This document shows, piece by piece, positions 8,380-18,235 of a stretch of 64,000 nucleotides of DNA; positions within the stretch are counted from its first letter, which is position 1, and the number at the start of each line of letters is the position of its first letter. The stretch comes from Leucobacter insecticola (lineage in GTDB: Bacteria; Actinomycetota; Actinomycetes; Actinomycetales; Microbacteriaceae). The stretch covers positions 2,170,001-2,234,000 of the forward strand of contig NZ_CP049934.1 of assembly GCF_011382965.1 (NCBI RefSeq), in the 5' to 3' direction. The position numbers and the translations under genes are program-made. The notes beneath the pieces are model-generated. The model had not been told where the DNA came from. It worked only from the letters and a program-made list of their open reading frames with translations, and searched no databases.

Positions 8380-11300
8380 CTAGGTGCGAGCCATTGGCCC
8401 GATCCCTGACTCAGCGTGCTCGATCCGCTGCCCCACAACTGCAGAGATGCCGTCCTGCCGCATGGAAACGCCGTAAAGCGCATCCGCGATCTCCATGGTC
8501 CGCTTCTGGTGCGTAATGATGATCAGCTGCGAGTTCTCCCGCAGCCGCTCAAACACCTGGAGCAGCCGACCCAGGTTCGCATCGTCGAGCGCCGCTTCGA
8601 CCTCGTCCACAATGTAAAACGGGCTCGGCCGCGCCTGGAAGATCGCCATCAGCCACGCCACGGCGGCAAGAGATCGCTCACCGCCCGAAAGCAGCGACAG
8701 CCGCTCCACCTTCTTGCCCGCGGGCTTCACCGCCATCTCGATGCCGGTGCTCAGCAGGTCTTCGGGGTTACTCAGTGCGATCTCGCCGGAACCGCCCGGG
8801 AACAGAATCGGGAAGACCTCGGCGAAGGCAGCTTTGGTGTCTTCGAACGCCGCCGCAAAGATGCCCTGCATCTTATCGTCGAGGTCGGCGATGATTGCAA
8901 GCAGATCGGTGCGCGTCTTCGCGAGATCCGAAAGCTGCTCCGTGAGAAACAAGTGACGCTGCTCAAGCGCAGCGAACTCCTCGAGTGCGAGCGGATTGAT
9001 CCTGCCCAGCTCGCCAAGCTTCTTTTCGGCGCGGGCGAGGCGCCGTTCCTGCTCAGCGCGTACAAAGGGGATAGTCTCCTGGCCGCCCTGGCTTTCTGGC
9101 TCGGCTGCCCCCTTCTCCTGCGCGAGGAGTTCCGCTTCGAGCTCGGCTTCAAGCGCGTTTCTAGGTTCCGCATCGGTCGACTGTGGAGCAGGGGACTCAG
9201 TATCCCGGACCACCGGGATCGGCTGATCCGGGCCGTACTCAGCGATCAAGACGTCCTCGACCAAGCCGAGCTCGTTCCCGGAGCGCTCCAGCAGCGAGGA
9301 GAGCTGCAACTTCCGCTCGTAGCTTTTGAGCTCGGCGCCGTGCACCCGCTCGGTGAGCCCGTTCAACCGCTGCCTGAGCTCCGATTCTTCAGAGCGCAGC
9401 AGCGTCAGCTCCTGGCTGTGACGGGCACGCTCCTGTTCCGCGGCCTGCTGCGCCATCCGCGCCTCGACAAGCGAACGGTCGCAGGCGTCAAGGATCGCGG
9501 GTAGTAACCCGGATACTCGTTCGGCCTGCGCGACCTGGCGGGATCGCAACACGGCCCGGCGTGCCGCTTCCTCGGCCGCCTGACGCTCGGCTTCGAGCTG
9601 CTCGGCGAGGGTCTGGCCCTGCATCTTGCTGGCGCGGGCCCGCTCTCGGGCGGTCTCGAGCGCGAGCCGCTGTTCGACCTCATGGGCACGAGCCTCTTCA
9701 ACTTCAGCGAACACCGTCTCGCGTTCGCTCGCATCGAGGATCGGGCGCGGCGATCCTTCCGCCTCAGCGAAAGCCTGCGCGGCGCTCTCCGCTTCCCGCT
9801 CAGCCTCGCTCGCGGACTCCGCGACCGCGGCAAGCGCCTGCCGGGCACGCTCGGCTTCGGCCTTCGCAGCCTCGGCTCGCGCCTGCAGCCGGTGTCGTTC
9901 CTTGGCGACCTCCGCCAACTGCGCGTCCGCGGTGCGCAGCTCCGAGTATGCCTCCTGCACGGCGGTCTTTGCCAGCTGCGCTGCGGCACGGAGCTCACTC
10001 AGCTCGGCCGCGGTCGTCTCGACCTCGGCCGCGACAATGCCGTGGCGTTCTCTTGCCTGCTCAAGCTCGGCGGTGAGTTCGATCCGAGACGGCGCGAGCC
10101 CTGAGCCACCCGTCAACGTCTGCGGGGTCATGATGTCGCCGTTCCCCGTGACCACCGTGTAGGCGCCGCCCGGCCACGCAGTCGCCAACTCGGCGACTGC
10201 CCGCAGCGCCGCGTCAATGTCCTCGGCGATGTATCCGCCCGAGAGCAGCCCGCGCACACCCCGCGGAGCTTCCTCAATGACATCGAGGATCCTCACGGCC
10301 GCGTCGATCTTCGGAGCTACCTCACCCGACTGCGCGTTGGCCAACACCGCGCGCACGCGACCGAGATCCTGCTGCCTGGCCGCATCAACGGCATCACCGG
10401 CGCTCTGCGCAGTGTCTGCCAGAAGCGCCTCAGCGAACGCCCCCAGCGCGGTGCCCACGGCGGCCTCGTAGCCGTCAGCGACACGCACGGCGTCGGATAC
10501 CCGGCCGCGGATCCCGTCTTGCCCGTCCGCGAGCAGCGCAGCCGAAGCATCGCGCTGATCCAGAGATCGAGTGAGCGCACTCACCCGAGCTTCCAGGCCC
10601 GCCTGTTCCTGCTCAAGCTGGTGCAGGCGATCCCGAGCCTCATCGCGGCGCTGCTCGGCAACTGCCTGCGCTTCCTGCGCCGCACGGTAGCTGTCATCCA
10701 GGCCTTCCTCGGCGGTCACTTCCGTGTTTGTCTGCTCAGTGAACGCCGCAAGCTCACGCTCAGCCGTTTCGGCCCGCTCCCTTGCCTGCTCAACGGCGAG
10801 CTCTCGCCGCTGGATCTCCTGCGCGACCGTCGCACGTTTCTGCTCAGCGGCCTCAGCCAGTCCGCGCAGCTGAGAGAGCCGTAGATCATGTTTCGAGACG
10901 AGGGCGCTCTGGGCGGCAATGTGCTCGTCGATGGCGTCAAGCGCCTGCTGTGCGATGCGCGTGGCTTCCCCGGCGCGTTTCCAGTCGGCTTCGATCTCCG
11001 GGATCAGCGCCTCAAGCCGTTGGGTTTCCTTCGCCAGCTCATCAACCGCCGTCTGGCTGGTGCGATGGGCCTGCTCGGGACCCTCCGCCTGCGTCGCGAG
11101 AAATGTGAGGCGCTGCTGCGTCTGGGCGAAGAGACCGCGAAGCTTCGACTGCACCGCTTCCAGGCCAATCGTTACGCGGCGCGCGGCGTCGAGCTCGTCA
11201 CCCTGCTGTTCTTGCTCAATGCGGTGGATCCGCAGTTGCTTCTGCTCCACCTGTTCCTGCAGCACGATTCGTTCGGAATGCCGCTCGGATTCGTCGCGCG

Positions 11301-12032
11301 CGAGCTCGTCGAGTTCGGTCCGCAACCGTGCAACATCGTCGGCGAGTAGGCGCGCCTTCGCGTCACGAACCTCGGCGGCGATGCCCTGCGCTGCGCGGGC
11401 AACCTCGGCCTGACGTCCTAGCGGTTTCAGCTGCCGCCGGATCTCGCCCGCAAGATCGTTCAGGCGGGTGAGATTCGTTTCCATGGCCTCAAGCTTGCGC
11501 AGCGTGCGTTCTTTGCGACGGCGATGCTTCAGGATCCCGGCGGCCTCTTCGATGAAGCCACGGCGGTCCTCCGGGGTCGCGCGCAGCACCGCGTCGAGCT
11601 GCCCCTGGCCCACAATCACGTGCATCTCGCGGCCGAGCCCCGAGTCGCTCAGCAGTTCCTGAACGTCGAGAAGACGGCAGCCTTCGCCGTTGATCGCGTA
11701 CTCACTTGAGCCGTTCCGGAACAGCGTGCGGCTGATCGTGACTTCGGAGTACTCGATCGGCAGCGCGCCATCACTGTTATCGATCGTCAGGCGGACCTCG
11801 GCGCGGCCGAGCGGACCACGGGTTGAGGTGCCAGCAAAAATGACGTCTTCCATCTTGCCGCCGCGCAGGGTCTTTGCCCCTGCTCGCCCATTACCCAGGC
11901 GAGCGCGTCGACGACGTTCGATTTACCAGAGCCGTTGGGACCGACGATCGCGGTGACACCGGGCTCGAACTGAAAGGTGGTCGGCTGTGCAAAGGATTTA
12001 AAACCCTTGAGCGTGAGGCTCTTGAGATGCAC
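8380..12032 (-). CDS. smc: Chromosome segregation protein SMC (apparent 1-base frameshift)
   Basis: This is the structural-maintenance-of-chromosomes ATPase that compacts and segregates DNA with ScpAB. The N-terminal frame (GTG at 12032, with AGGAGG upstream) gives [16 protein letters not shown] and Walker [10 protein letters not shown]. The frame then breaks at the four-C run at 11877-11880, after GEQG. Adding one base joins it to the second frame ([14 protein letters not shown] onward), giving about 1217 residues, the usual length. Long coiled coils flank a hinge near [11 protein letters not shown]. The C-terminal head has the signature [15 protein letters not shown] and Walker [13 protein letters not shown]. 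Since SMC is important for growth and the break is in a homopolymer, a sequencing error is more likely than a pseudogene. Confidence 0.93.
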
Positions 12033-12141
12033 GCCGCCTCCTGTGTGATCTAACCAACCCTCGCAAGAATACCCGATCAGCGGGCGGAGGCTTGACGGCC
12101 CGCCTTTCGGCCCCGGTACGACCGGCGCGCGTACTCAGCGA

Positions 12142-12818
12142 TCACTCGACGCAATCAACAATGCTGGCGTGGCCGTTGCTATCAAGCGTGCTACAGAGTC
12201 CCGGATTCTCGGGCCCTGGCGGGGGTGGCGGATTGATGATGCCAACGACCGCGAGTGTCTGCACGATCACGAAGACCGTCCCGATCCCGAGCAAGAGCCA
12301 ACGGAAGATGCGGCGCGCCCGGCGACTCCCGCGACCTGGATCGCGAGGGCTAGGCCGACCCCCGCCATCAGCGCGAGCGGGAGGCCTGCGAACATGATGA
12401 CGAGAAAACTGGAGCCAAACCCCATCCGGGCGCAGCCGTCTTCCGGGAGACAGCCGGTGCTGGAGAGTTGATCCGCAACGTCAAGAACGACAAGAATCAC
12501 GGTGCAAGCTGCCACCCCCAGAAACCCGAAGATGAGGGCTTGGCTGAAAGGGTAATAGCGTCGCAGCCACGGCCCGAGCACCGCCGCTAGACCGCCAAAA
12601 ATGGCCGCAGGCAGGACGCCAAAAAGAAGCGCGGGCTGGCCTGCAAAGATCACCCCAGGGGCCGTGACACCGAACCCGGTCAGGGCGAGCAGCAGCGATC
12701 CGAGCATGCCGACACAGAGCGCGCCGATCCCGACCCGCCACGCCATCCCCCAGCGCGAGAGCGCCAGCCAGGGGTGCCCGTTGGGGAGCCCCGGCTCTTG
12801 CTGATGCAGGTCAACCAT
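12142..12818 (-). CDS. Small polytopic membrane protein, function unknown (apparent frameshift)
   Basis: The protein starts MVDLHQQEPGLPNGHPWLAL at the ATG at 12818 and has about four hydrophobic helices, with an outward Cys pair in GCLPEDGCARM. As read, it ends in a low-complexity tail. If one base is restored at the C-run at 12318-12320, a second frame continues with RWLLLGIGTVFVIVQTLAVV, a clear extra membrane helix. It then runs through a proline-rich linker and a short tail with two Cys to a stop at 12142, about 225 residues in all. The reading across the break is inference. I do not recognise the family. Confidence 0.7.
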
Positions 12819-12831
12819 GCCCACCAAGGTA

Positions 12832-13875
12832 TCAGGCGGGAGTATGGCTTCCCTCGTGCGGGTTGACCATGCTTCGAACGATCTCGGCGGCCGGGCCTCT
12901 GCGGCACTCGGCAAATCCCGTTCCCGCCCAGAGATGAAGTCTCTGCGCATCATGCGCTTGTGAAGCAGCCGCGCGCAATGGCGTCGTCATGAAGTGGAGT
13001 TGCGGGAATGCGCTCGGTGCCGCGTCGCTGTGGTGGCGCGTGAAGTCGTTCTCGAGCGCCCGCGCCGGGCGTCCAGTGAACGCGCGGGTCACGGTCGTCT
13101 CGGTAAATTCGCCACTCAACAACGCATCTCGCACAGTCTGCGACGTACCGGCCTCATCGCTGAGCAACAACGCGGTACCGATCTGCACGGCCGACGCGCC
13201 CGCCTCGAGCACCGCCTGAGCTTGCCACGCAGAGGCAATGCCACCGCCGGCAACGATAGGAAGTGAGCTGACAGCGCGGATCGCACGCACCAGGGCGGGT
13301 AGTGGCGGCGGCATGCCTGGCCCCTCAGCAAGGAACGCTCCCCGATGCCCACCCGCTTCAGCGCCCTGCACGATCAACACGTCAGCGCTGACCCGCTGTG
13401 CAGCGTGGGTTTCTTCAACCGAGGTGACGTTCACCGCAACTGCGATACCAGCGGCTTTGAATCGCTGCACCACCGACTCTTCCGGCACGCCGAAGGTAAA
13501 GGAGACGAGGTCCACGTCGGTGGAGAGCAGCGTCTCAATCTTGTCTTCGTAGTGGTCGTCATCCCAGCGCGGTTCTCCCAGCGTGATGCCCAGAGCGTGG
13601 GCATCATCCGCGATCCTGGCCGCGTAGTCGTCAAGCTGCTGGGCATCCACCTCGTTCTCGGCGATCACAAACAGGTTCACCCCTATGGGGCGGCTCGTCA
13701 GCCGACGCGTTTCGCGAATCTGATCCGCAAGCTTTTCGGCTGTGAGATACCCGGCAGCCAAAAAACCCATGCCGCCCGCGTCAGAAACGGCGGCGACAAG
13801 CGCCGGGGTCGTCGCACCTCCTGCCATCGGTGCGCCTACGACGGGAACGGGAAGCGAACGCATGTCAAAGACCAC
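12832..13875 (-). CDS. Nitronate monooxygenase (2-nitropropane dioxygenase family)
   Basis: A 347-residue FMN-dependent TIM-barrel enzyme that oxidises alkyl nitronates such as propionate-3-nitronate. Family motifs seen are the N-terminal PVVGAPMAGGATTPALVAA and GVNLFV. The FMN phosphate-site glycines are in VQGAEAGGHRG, PIVAGGGIAS and GASAVQIGTALL. The start is GTG at 13875, with AGGGTGA upstream; the ATG at 13863 is an alternative. It lies tail-to-head with the membrane-protein gene, 13 bases away, and is divergent from the reductase-like gene at 13933. Confidence 0.88.
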   Translation of the reverse strand: MVFDMRSLPVPVVGAPMAGGATTPALVAAVSDAGGMGFLAAGYLTAEKLADQIRETRRLTSRPIGVNLFVIAENEVDAQQLDDYAARIADDAHALGITLGEPRWDDDHYEDKIETLLSTDVDLVSFTFGVPEESVVQRFKAAGIAVAVNVTSVEETHAAQRVSADVLIVQGAEAGGHRGAFLAEGPGMPPPLPALVRAIRAVSSLPIVAGGGIASAWQAQAVLEAGASAVQIGTALLLSDEAGTSQTVRDALLSGEFTETTVTRAFTGRPARALENDFTRHHSDAAPSAFPQLHFMTTPLRAAASQAHDAQRLHLWAGTGFAECRRGPAAEIVRSMVNPHEGSHTPA

Positions 13876-13932
13876 GTCGTCACCCTACCCTGCTCAGGCT
13901 CCGCTGTCGGCGGTCACGGCTAATCTCGAATC

Positions 13933-14502
13933 ATGGGAAGAATTATCTTTGATACCGCAACCACCCTCAATGGCTGGATCGCCGACGAACACCACTCGCT
14001 CGACTGGCTGTTTGCCGTTGAGGGCGGCGATGAACCTGCCGAGGAACTCACGCCGCCCGAGGCCCGAGTACTTGTTGAGGGGTCGTCCACCTACGAGTGG
14101 GTGCTGAAGCACGAGGATCTACTCACGCAGCCTGAAGAGTGGCGGCAGCTCTTCGGGGACAAAACCACCTTCGTGTTTACGCGTCGCCAGCTGCCGGTTC
14201 CCGAGGGCGCAGACGTCCGTTTCGTTTCGGGGCTGGTCACGGAGATACTCCCCCAGATCCGTGCAGCGGCGGACGACGGCGACATCTGGATTGTTGGCGG
14301 CGGCGAATTGGCGGCGCAATTCTTGGATGCGGGTGCCCTCGACCGGATCGCGGTGTCGGTTGCCCCGGCTGCGCTGCCCTCCGGGGCACCGCTGTTCCCG
14401 CGTCGAGTCGGGCCGGATCGCCTTCGTCTCGTGTCAGCCGAGGCGGTCGGCCAATTCGCGAGGCTCATCTACGACATTATTCCTGCGGGGCCTGCCCAAT
14501 AG
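13933..14502 (+). CDS. Dihydrofolate reductase/RibD C-terminal family protein
   Basis: A 189-residue protein of the RibD_C/DHFR-like fold, NAD(P)H-dependent reductases of mostly unknown substrate. It begins MGRIIFDTATTLNGWIA, the usual beta-strand plus substrate loop. It also has the helix-capping segment EGSSTYEWVL and the nucleotide-binding glycine motif IWIVGGGELAAQFLDAG near residues 118-134. It is divergent from the nitronate monooxygenase gene with a 57-base gap. Its substrate cannot be told from the sequence; it is not a canonical folA. Confidence 0.8.
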   Translation: MGRIIFDTATTLNGWIADEHHSLDWLFAVEGGDEPAEELTPPEARVLVEGSSTYEWVLKHEDLLTQPEEWRQLFGDKTTFVFTRRQLPVPEGADVRFVSGLVTEILPQIRAAADDGDIWIVGGGELAAQFLDAGALDRIAVSVAPAALPSGAPLFPRRVGPDRLRLVSAEAVGQFARLIYDIIPAGPAQ

Positions 14503-14553
14503 GCGTTTGAAAGTACGGGCGCGCGCTAGCTGTTCCGGCAGGGCGCGAACACC

Positions 14554-14973
14554 TCACGCGCTCCACACCTGAACCCAGCGTTGCTCGCTGGGGACAAGAG
14601 ACCCCCTCAGCGCGGCATCAAATGTGGCGAGCTGCTGTCCATTCTTGGCGGCAAGATTCACAAGTTGCAGGTCGGTCACCTGGTTCCGCCCGACGAGCAC
14701 CCGCATATCAATGACGGGCTCGGCCAGAGACTGTTCATCGGGCACAAACCGCCATCCGGGGACCCGGCGAATAGCGGCGAGCTGCGAAAGCGCCTCGGCC
14801 CCAGATACTTTTCGTCCGACGACAGCCTCGGTCAGGAGCAACCGCAGCAAGCCTGACTCCGTTGCGGGGCAGGTGCTCCAGTAATCGAGCGCGGCGAAGC
14901 GCTCGTGCGCAGCGCGATGGTGAACATGCTGATCCCACGTCAACGCGAGCAAAACATTGATGTCAAGCAGCAT
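14554..14973 (-). CDS. VapC-type PIN-domain toxin (module 1)
   Basis: A 139-residue PIN-domain ribonuclease toxin. It starts MLLDINVLLALTWDQ at the ATG at 14973, giving the first catalytic Asp in the LLDINVLLAL strand. Further acidic residues occur in the region ATESGLLRLL (near residue 48) and near the C-terminal QLATFDAAL. The gene overlaps the upstream antitoxin gene by 11 bases, the usual coupling of antitoxin and toxin. The expected role is site-specific tRNA or rRNA cleavage when the antitoxin is degraded; the target is unknown. Confidence 0.85.
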   Translation of the reverse strand: MLLDINVLLALTWDQHVHHRAAHERFAALDYWSTCPATESGLLRLLLTEAVVGRKVSGAEALSQLAAIRRVPGWRFVPDEQSLAEPVIDMRVLVGRNQVTDLQLVNLAAKNGQQLATFDAALRGSLVPSEQRWVQVWSA

Positions 14974-15208
14974 CGTTGCGTCGCGCTTCGTCGTCGCGGT
15001 ACTCGGCAACGAGTTCGTCCGTCACGGGGTGCCCGGGAGCACCCGACAGTACCGGGAAACCTGACGCGGCCAGCGAAGCCGGGCTTGGCCGTTGAATCCC
15101 CGCCAGTGCCAGTTCAGATACAGCCCGGCCGATTGAGATTTGTTCAGCACGAGCCTTCGCCCGGGCAACACTTAGCACTGCAGGATCGATATCAAGAGTG
15201 GTTCGCAT
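14963..15208 (-). CDS. VapB-type ribbon-helix-helix antitoxin (module 1)
   Basis: An 81-residue antitoxin starting MRTTLDIDPAVLSVARAKA, the beta strand and helix of a ribbon-helix-helix DNA-binding domain. SIGRAVSELALAGIQRP completes the fold, and a flexible acidic tail (DELVAEYRDDEARR) is expected to wrap the toxin. The ATG at 15208 is preferred over a GTG two codons upstream. Short direct repeats just upstream may be its operator. Confidence 0.82.
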   Translation of the reverse strand: MRTTLDIDPAVLSVARAKARAEQISIGRAVSELALAGIQRPSPASLAASGFPVLSGAPGHPVTDELVAEYRDDEARRNDAA

Positions 15209-15223
15209 GACCACATTTTAGCA

Positions 15224-15258
15224 TCACAGCATCAGCGCATCACAGCCTCACAGCATCA
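15224..15258 (-). promoter_or_regulatory. Direct repeats upstream of vapBC module 1
   Basis: The 11-mer TCACAGCATCA occurs at 15224-15234 and again at 15248-15258, with a related CATCACAGC at 15238-15246 between them. The repeats end about 15 bases before the antitoxin start, over the expected promoter. They are candidate binding sites for autorepression by the VapBC complex, by position only. Confidence 0.4.
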
Positions 15259-15385
15259 ACTTCGACGACCCAACTCGCATCAGTTGAGTTTGCAGCATAA
15301 GCGAAGTGCGGCGATAGGCTGACGGCAAGGCTCAACAGATTGCACCACGTTCACGCCGCAATCGCTTATTAGGCAAGGGACACTC

Positions 15386-16234
15386 ATGACTGCGACCCCT
15401 CCGGAACGGCTGCGACTGGCAGAGGAAGTCCTCAACTCCCGCTTTGCCATCACGAAGTTCAAGACCGGGTACTCCCTCGACGAGGTCGATGAGTTTCTTG
15501 ACGTGATTGTCGCCATGCTCAAAAGTCCCGCCGCGATTGACGAGGTCCTGCAGACGCTCTCTGCCACCCGATTCTCGGAGACAAATTGGCGTGACGGCTA
15601 CCAGTGCGACCAGGTCGACGCCTTCATCGAGAATCTGATGGCGCAGCTGCGCACCCCGAGCGTCTCGGACTTTCAATACATGATTCACCCGCTCTTGATC
15701 GAGACTCCGCGGCTGCAGTTGCGCGAAATGACGGCGCAGGATCTGCCCGCGCTCAAGGCGATCCTGCAAGACGATGAAACAATGGCCGCCTACGAAGGCG
15801 CCTTCGATGACGAAATGGTGCAGACCTGGTTTGAGACGATTCTGACCAGCTATCGAGACAACCGGTTTGGCATGTGGGCGGTGATCCTTCGCGAAACCGG
15901 CGAGATGATTGGCCAGTGCGGCCCAACCCGGCAGCAGATTCTCGGCCAGGATGTTATCGAGATTGGATATCTCTTCAACCGCGCCCACTGGCATCAGGGC
16001 TTCGCGATCGAAGCGGCCCATGCCTGCCGCCACTTTGCGTTCGATCAACTCAACCAGAGTCGCGTCTATGCGCAGGTTCGGGACACCAACATCGCTTCAA
16101 TGAACGTCGCGATTCGCATGGGGATGACCGTGCGCGGCCGCTTCGACAAGGAGTACCGCGGCGTGGTCATGCCGCACTTCGCGTTTGCGTTGGATCGCCC
16201 GGAGGGGCACAACCCGGCTCCTCAACGCGGCTAG
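15386..16234 (+). CDS. DivIVA-repeat / GNAT acetyltransferase fusion
   Basis: A 282-residue two-part protein. Residues 9-45 (RFAITKFKTGYSLDEVDEFL) and 55-90 (RFSETNWRDGYQCDQVDAF) are two copies of the short DivIVA-type motif, with the hallmark GY..D.VD.F. Residues 103-270 form a RimJ/RimL-like N-acetyltransferase. That part starts LIETPRLQLREMTAQDLPAL, continues with the acetyl-CoA region around QGFAIEAAHAC and ends with MNVAIRMGMTVRGRFDKEY. DivIVA motifs normally recruit proteins to curved membrane or the Wag31 scaffold, so the fusion suggests an acetyltransferase placed at the pole or septum. The start ATG has CAAGGGA upstream. The function is inference. Confidence 0.82.
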   Translation: MTATPPERLRLAEEVLNSRFAITKFKTGYSLDEVDEFLDVIVAMLKSPAAIDEVLQTLSATRFSETNWRDGYQCDQVDAFIENLMAQLRTPSVSDFQYMIHPLLIETPRLQLREMTAQDLPALKAILQDDETMAAYEGAFDDEMVQTWFETILTSYRDNRFGMWAVILRETGEMIGQCGPTRQQILGQDVIEIGYLFNRAHWHQGFAIEAAHACRHFAFDQLNQSRVYAQVRDTNIASMNVAIRMGMTVRGRFDKEYRGVVMPHFAFALDRPEGHNPAPQRG

Positions 16235-16249
16235 GCCGGACACACGATC

Positions 16250-16963
16250 GTGACACGTCCACTTCCGCCCCTTCCTCTCCGAAGAATCGAGGAGCATAAC
16301 CCGCACGAGCTTCCACGGAACGATTGGCCGGCGACCATTCCTGCGGTGCGGCAGATCCTTGACGAGGGCCTCGACCTGTCTCCGTTTACCGTGCTCGTTG
16401 GCGAGAACGGTTCAGGTAAGTCCACCATTGTTGAGGCAGTGGCTGCGGCGTTTGGCTTGAACGTTGAGGGCGGCACCCGCAATGCTCACCATCGCACCCA
16501 ACACACGGAGTCGGGTCTCGAGGATCACCTGCGGCTCGTCCGTGACGCGGGTGCCGCGAAGCAGGGCGTCTTCTTGCGCGCAGAAACCATGCATGGGCAC
16601 CTTGCCTACTTGTCGGAGCTCAATGCCGGGCGGCATAACTTCCAGAGCCATGGCGAGTCGTTCATCGAGTTCTTCACGGCGCGCGCTGGCATTCGCGGGT
16701 TGTGGATTTTCGACGAGGCCGAATCGGCGCTCTCGTTCAACGGCTGTCTCGCCTTGCTCTCCCAGATCACGGAGCTTCTCGCTACAGGATCACAGATCAT
16801 CATGTCGACGCACTCGCCGATCCTGGCATCGCACCCCGCCGCCACGATATATGAACTCAGCGAAACAGGAATCACGCGACAGCACTACAACGACCTCGAT
16901 CTGGTGCGTGACTGGCGACTCTTTCTTGATGCACCCGAGAGATACTTGCGGCACCTCGCCTGA
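16250..16963 (+). CDS. Orphan AAA/ABC-type ATPase (COG3910-like)
   Basis: A 237-residue stand-alone P-loop ATPase. Walker A is LVGENGSGKSTIVEAVAAAF near residue 50. A Q-loop-like stretch and the Walker B strand LWIFDEAESALSFNG (near residue 155) follow, then the switch histidine in IIMSTHSPILASHP. It lacks transmembrane or DNA-binding domains. It starts 15 bases after the DivIVA-acetyltransferase gene, probably in one transcript. Proteins of this type are often annotated as predicted ATPases without known role; some resemble defence-associated OLD-like ATPases, but no nuclease domain is present here. Confidence 0.8.
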   Translation: MTRPLPPLPLRRIEEHNPHELPRNDWPATIPAVRQILDEGLDLSPFTVLVGENGSGKSTIVEAVAAAFGLNVEGGTRNAHHRTQHTESGLEDHLRLVRDAGAAKQGVFLRAETMHGHLAYLSELNAGRHNFQSHGESFIEFFTARAGIRGLWIFDEAESALSFNGCLALLSQITELLATGSQIIMSTHSPILASHPAATIYELSETGITRQHYNDLDLVRDWRLFLDAPERYLRHLA

Positions 16964-17059
16964 GGGCCTCACCGCTGCAAGGTTGTGTTCAACCACACTG
17001 CACGGCGGACCCACGCAATGCCGACCGCTTGAAGAGTCCGAGAACGATACGCTAAGCGC

Positions 17060-17566
17060 ATGAACACCGCTGAAGGCATTCGTTACCGCCCCATACGAGC
17101 GCACGAGGTGTCGCAGCTGGAGAGCTTTCTCTATTTGGCGATATTCCAGCCCGATCCTGAGAACATCATCCCGCGCGAGGTCGTGAAGGGCCCGACCATA
17201 TCCGTTTACATCGACGATTGGGGGCGCGAGGACGATCTCTGCATCGTTGCGGATCACGACGGCGAGATTGTGGGCGCAGCATGGACGCGGATCCTCGCGG
17301 GCAACCCCCGAGGCTTTGGCAACATCGACCGGCACACGCCAGAGTTCAGCATCGCTGTGGTTCCCGAGCAACGCGGCCGCGGCATCGGTGCGCAGCTGAT
17401 CCGCACAGTATTGGACCAGCTGCGGGATCGCGGCTACGCCCGCGCCTCACTGTCAGTGCAGAAAGCAAACCCGGCACTGCGACTGTATCGCAGGCTCGGC
17501 TTCACCGAGTTTGCGGATCACGGCGACGACTATGTTCTCGTGCATTCCCTCAAGATACAGGAGTGA
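17060..17566 (+). CDS. GNAT family N-acetyltransferase
   Basis: A 168-residue GNAT enzyme. The acetyl-CoA pyrophosphate-binding motif is VVPEQRGRGIGAQLIRTVLD near residue 98 (R-G-R-G-I-G), followed by LSVQKANPALRLYRRLGF, the usual C-terminal core. A beta-strand pair DDLCIVADHDGEIVGAAW precedes it. The substrate, a small amine or a protein N-terminus, is unknown. It lies after the ATPase gene in the same direction, with a 96-base gap. Confidence 0.85.
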   Translation: MNTAEGIRYRPIRAHEVSQLESFLYLAIFQPDPENIIPREVVKGPTISVYIDDWGREDDLCIVADHDGEIVGAAWTRILAGNPRGFGNIDRHTPEFSIAVVPEQRGRGIGAQLIRTVLDQLRDRGYARASLSVQKANPALRLYRRLGFTEFADHGDDYVLVHSLKIQE

Positions 17567-17610
17567 GCGCGCCTCCCCGCGAGGCCGTCGCGCAGCCGTT
17601 ACGGGAATGG

Positions 17611-18006
17611 CTAATCGATCAGCTGGAAGCCACAGACCAGGCCTGGCGCCTGCGCCAATCGCGCGTCGAGAGTGAGCAGTTCCGCGTCCAGCGCTTCCGC
17701 GAGAGCAACGTAGCTCGCATCGTACGCGGAGCAGTTATCGCGCAGCTGCCACACACGCCCAACAAGGCTTTGATGATCGAAGTAGTGAATGCCGAGGTCA
17801 TCCAGCAAATCCAACGCTTCGTCCGCGTCACTGTGAGAGGTCGAGCCTGCCAAGACACGTCGCCTAAGCACTTGCAACACTTCGACGACCAGGAGCTGCG
17901 GGGCGGCGACGTGCCAGTTGCCTTGCACCAGTCGATTCCGAACCTGCTCAGATAGAGGGAGGCCCAGGATCAGTTCGATTGCTGCTGAGGCGTCGAGTAC
18001 GATCAC
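17611..18006 (-). CDS. VapC-type PIN-domain toxin (module 2)
   Basis: A 131-residue PIN-domain ribonuclease. It begins MIVLDASAAIELILG, with the first catalytic Asp in VLDASA. The acidic Glu is in LVVEVLQVLRRR, and the third and fourth acidic residues are in AYDASYVALAEALDAELLTLD, a textbook PIN pattern. The start is GTG at 18006, overlapping the antitoxin stop as GTGA. It is convergent with the acetyltransferase gene. Confidence 0.9.
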   Translation of the reverse strand: MIVLDASAAIELILGLPLSEQVRNRLVQGNWHVAAPQLLVVEVLQVLRRRVLAGSTSHSDADEALDLLDDLGIHYFDHQSLVGRVWQLRDNCSAYDASYVALAEALDAELLTLDARLAQAPGLVCGFQLID

Positions 18007-18233
18007 CTTGCGTCTCGCTCGGCACGAACAGATTCCGCCGCGGTCTCACCGTTGTAAGGCCGAGGTGTTCGATCCGCAAGACGAGCGTTAAGCTCGGCCC
18101 TGCTTGGCAACGCCGCCGCGTGTTCAAGTTCTCGCAGAGCAAAATCCGAGAGCGTGAGTCCCTCACTGGCGGCCCGCATTTTGAGCTTCCGATGCAAATC
18201 CTCGGGAACGTTTCGAACTTGAATCATGGACAT
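18003..18233 (-). CDS. FitA/VapB-type antitoxin (module 2)
   Basis: A 76-residue antitoxin. The N-terminus MSMIQVRNVPEDLHRKLKMR is the FitA/VapB ribbon-helix-helix start, and SEGLTLSDFALRELEHAA completes the DNA-binding fold. The basic and acidic tail (RPYNGETAAESVRAER) should bind the toxin. A palindrome lies eight bases upstream of the start codon. The gene is divergent from nothing; it runs away from the aceA terminator. Confidence 0.87.
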   Translation of the reverse strand: MSMIQVRNVPEDLHRKLKMRAASEGLTLSDFALRELEHAAALPSRAELNARLADRTPRPYNGETAAESVRAERDAR

Positions 18234-18235
18234 GC

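Noticed and set aside
8416..9504. 362-codon plus-strand frame opposite smc
   Set aside because: It is antisense to the SMC coiled-coil and head region; composition follows the codon bias of smc in mirror image.
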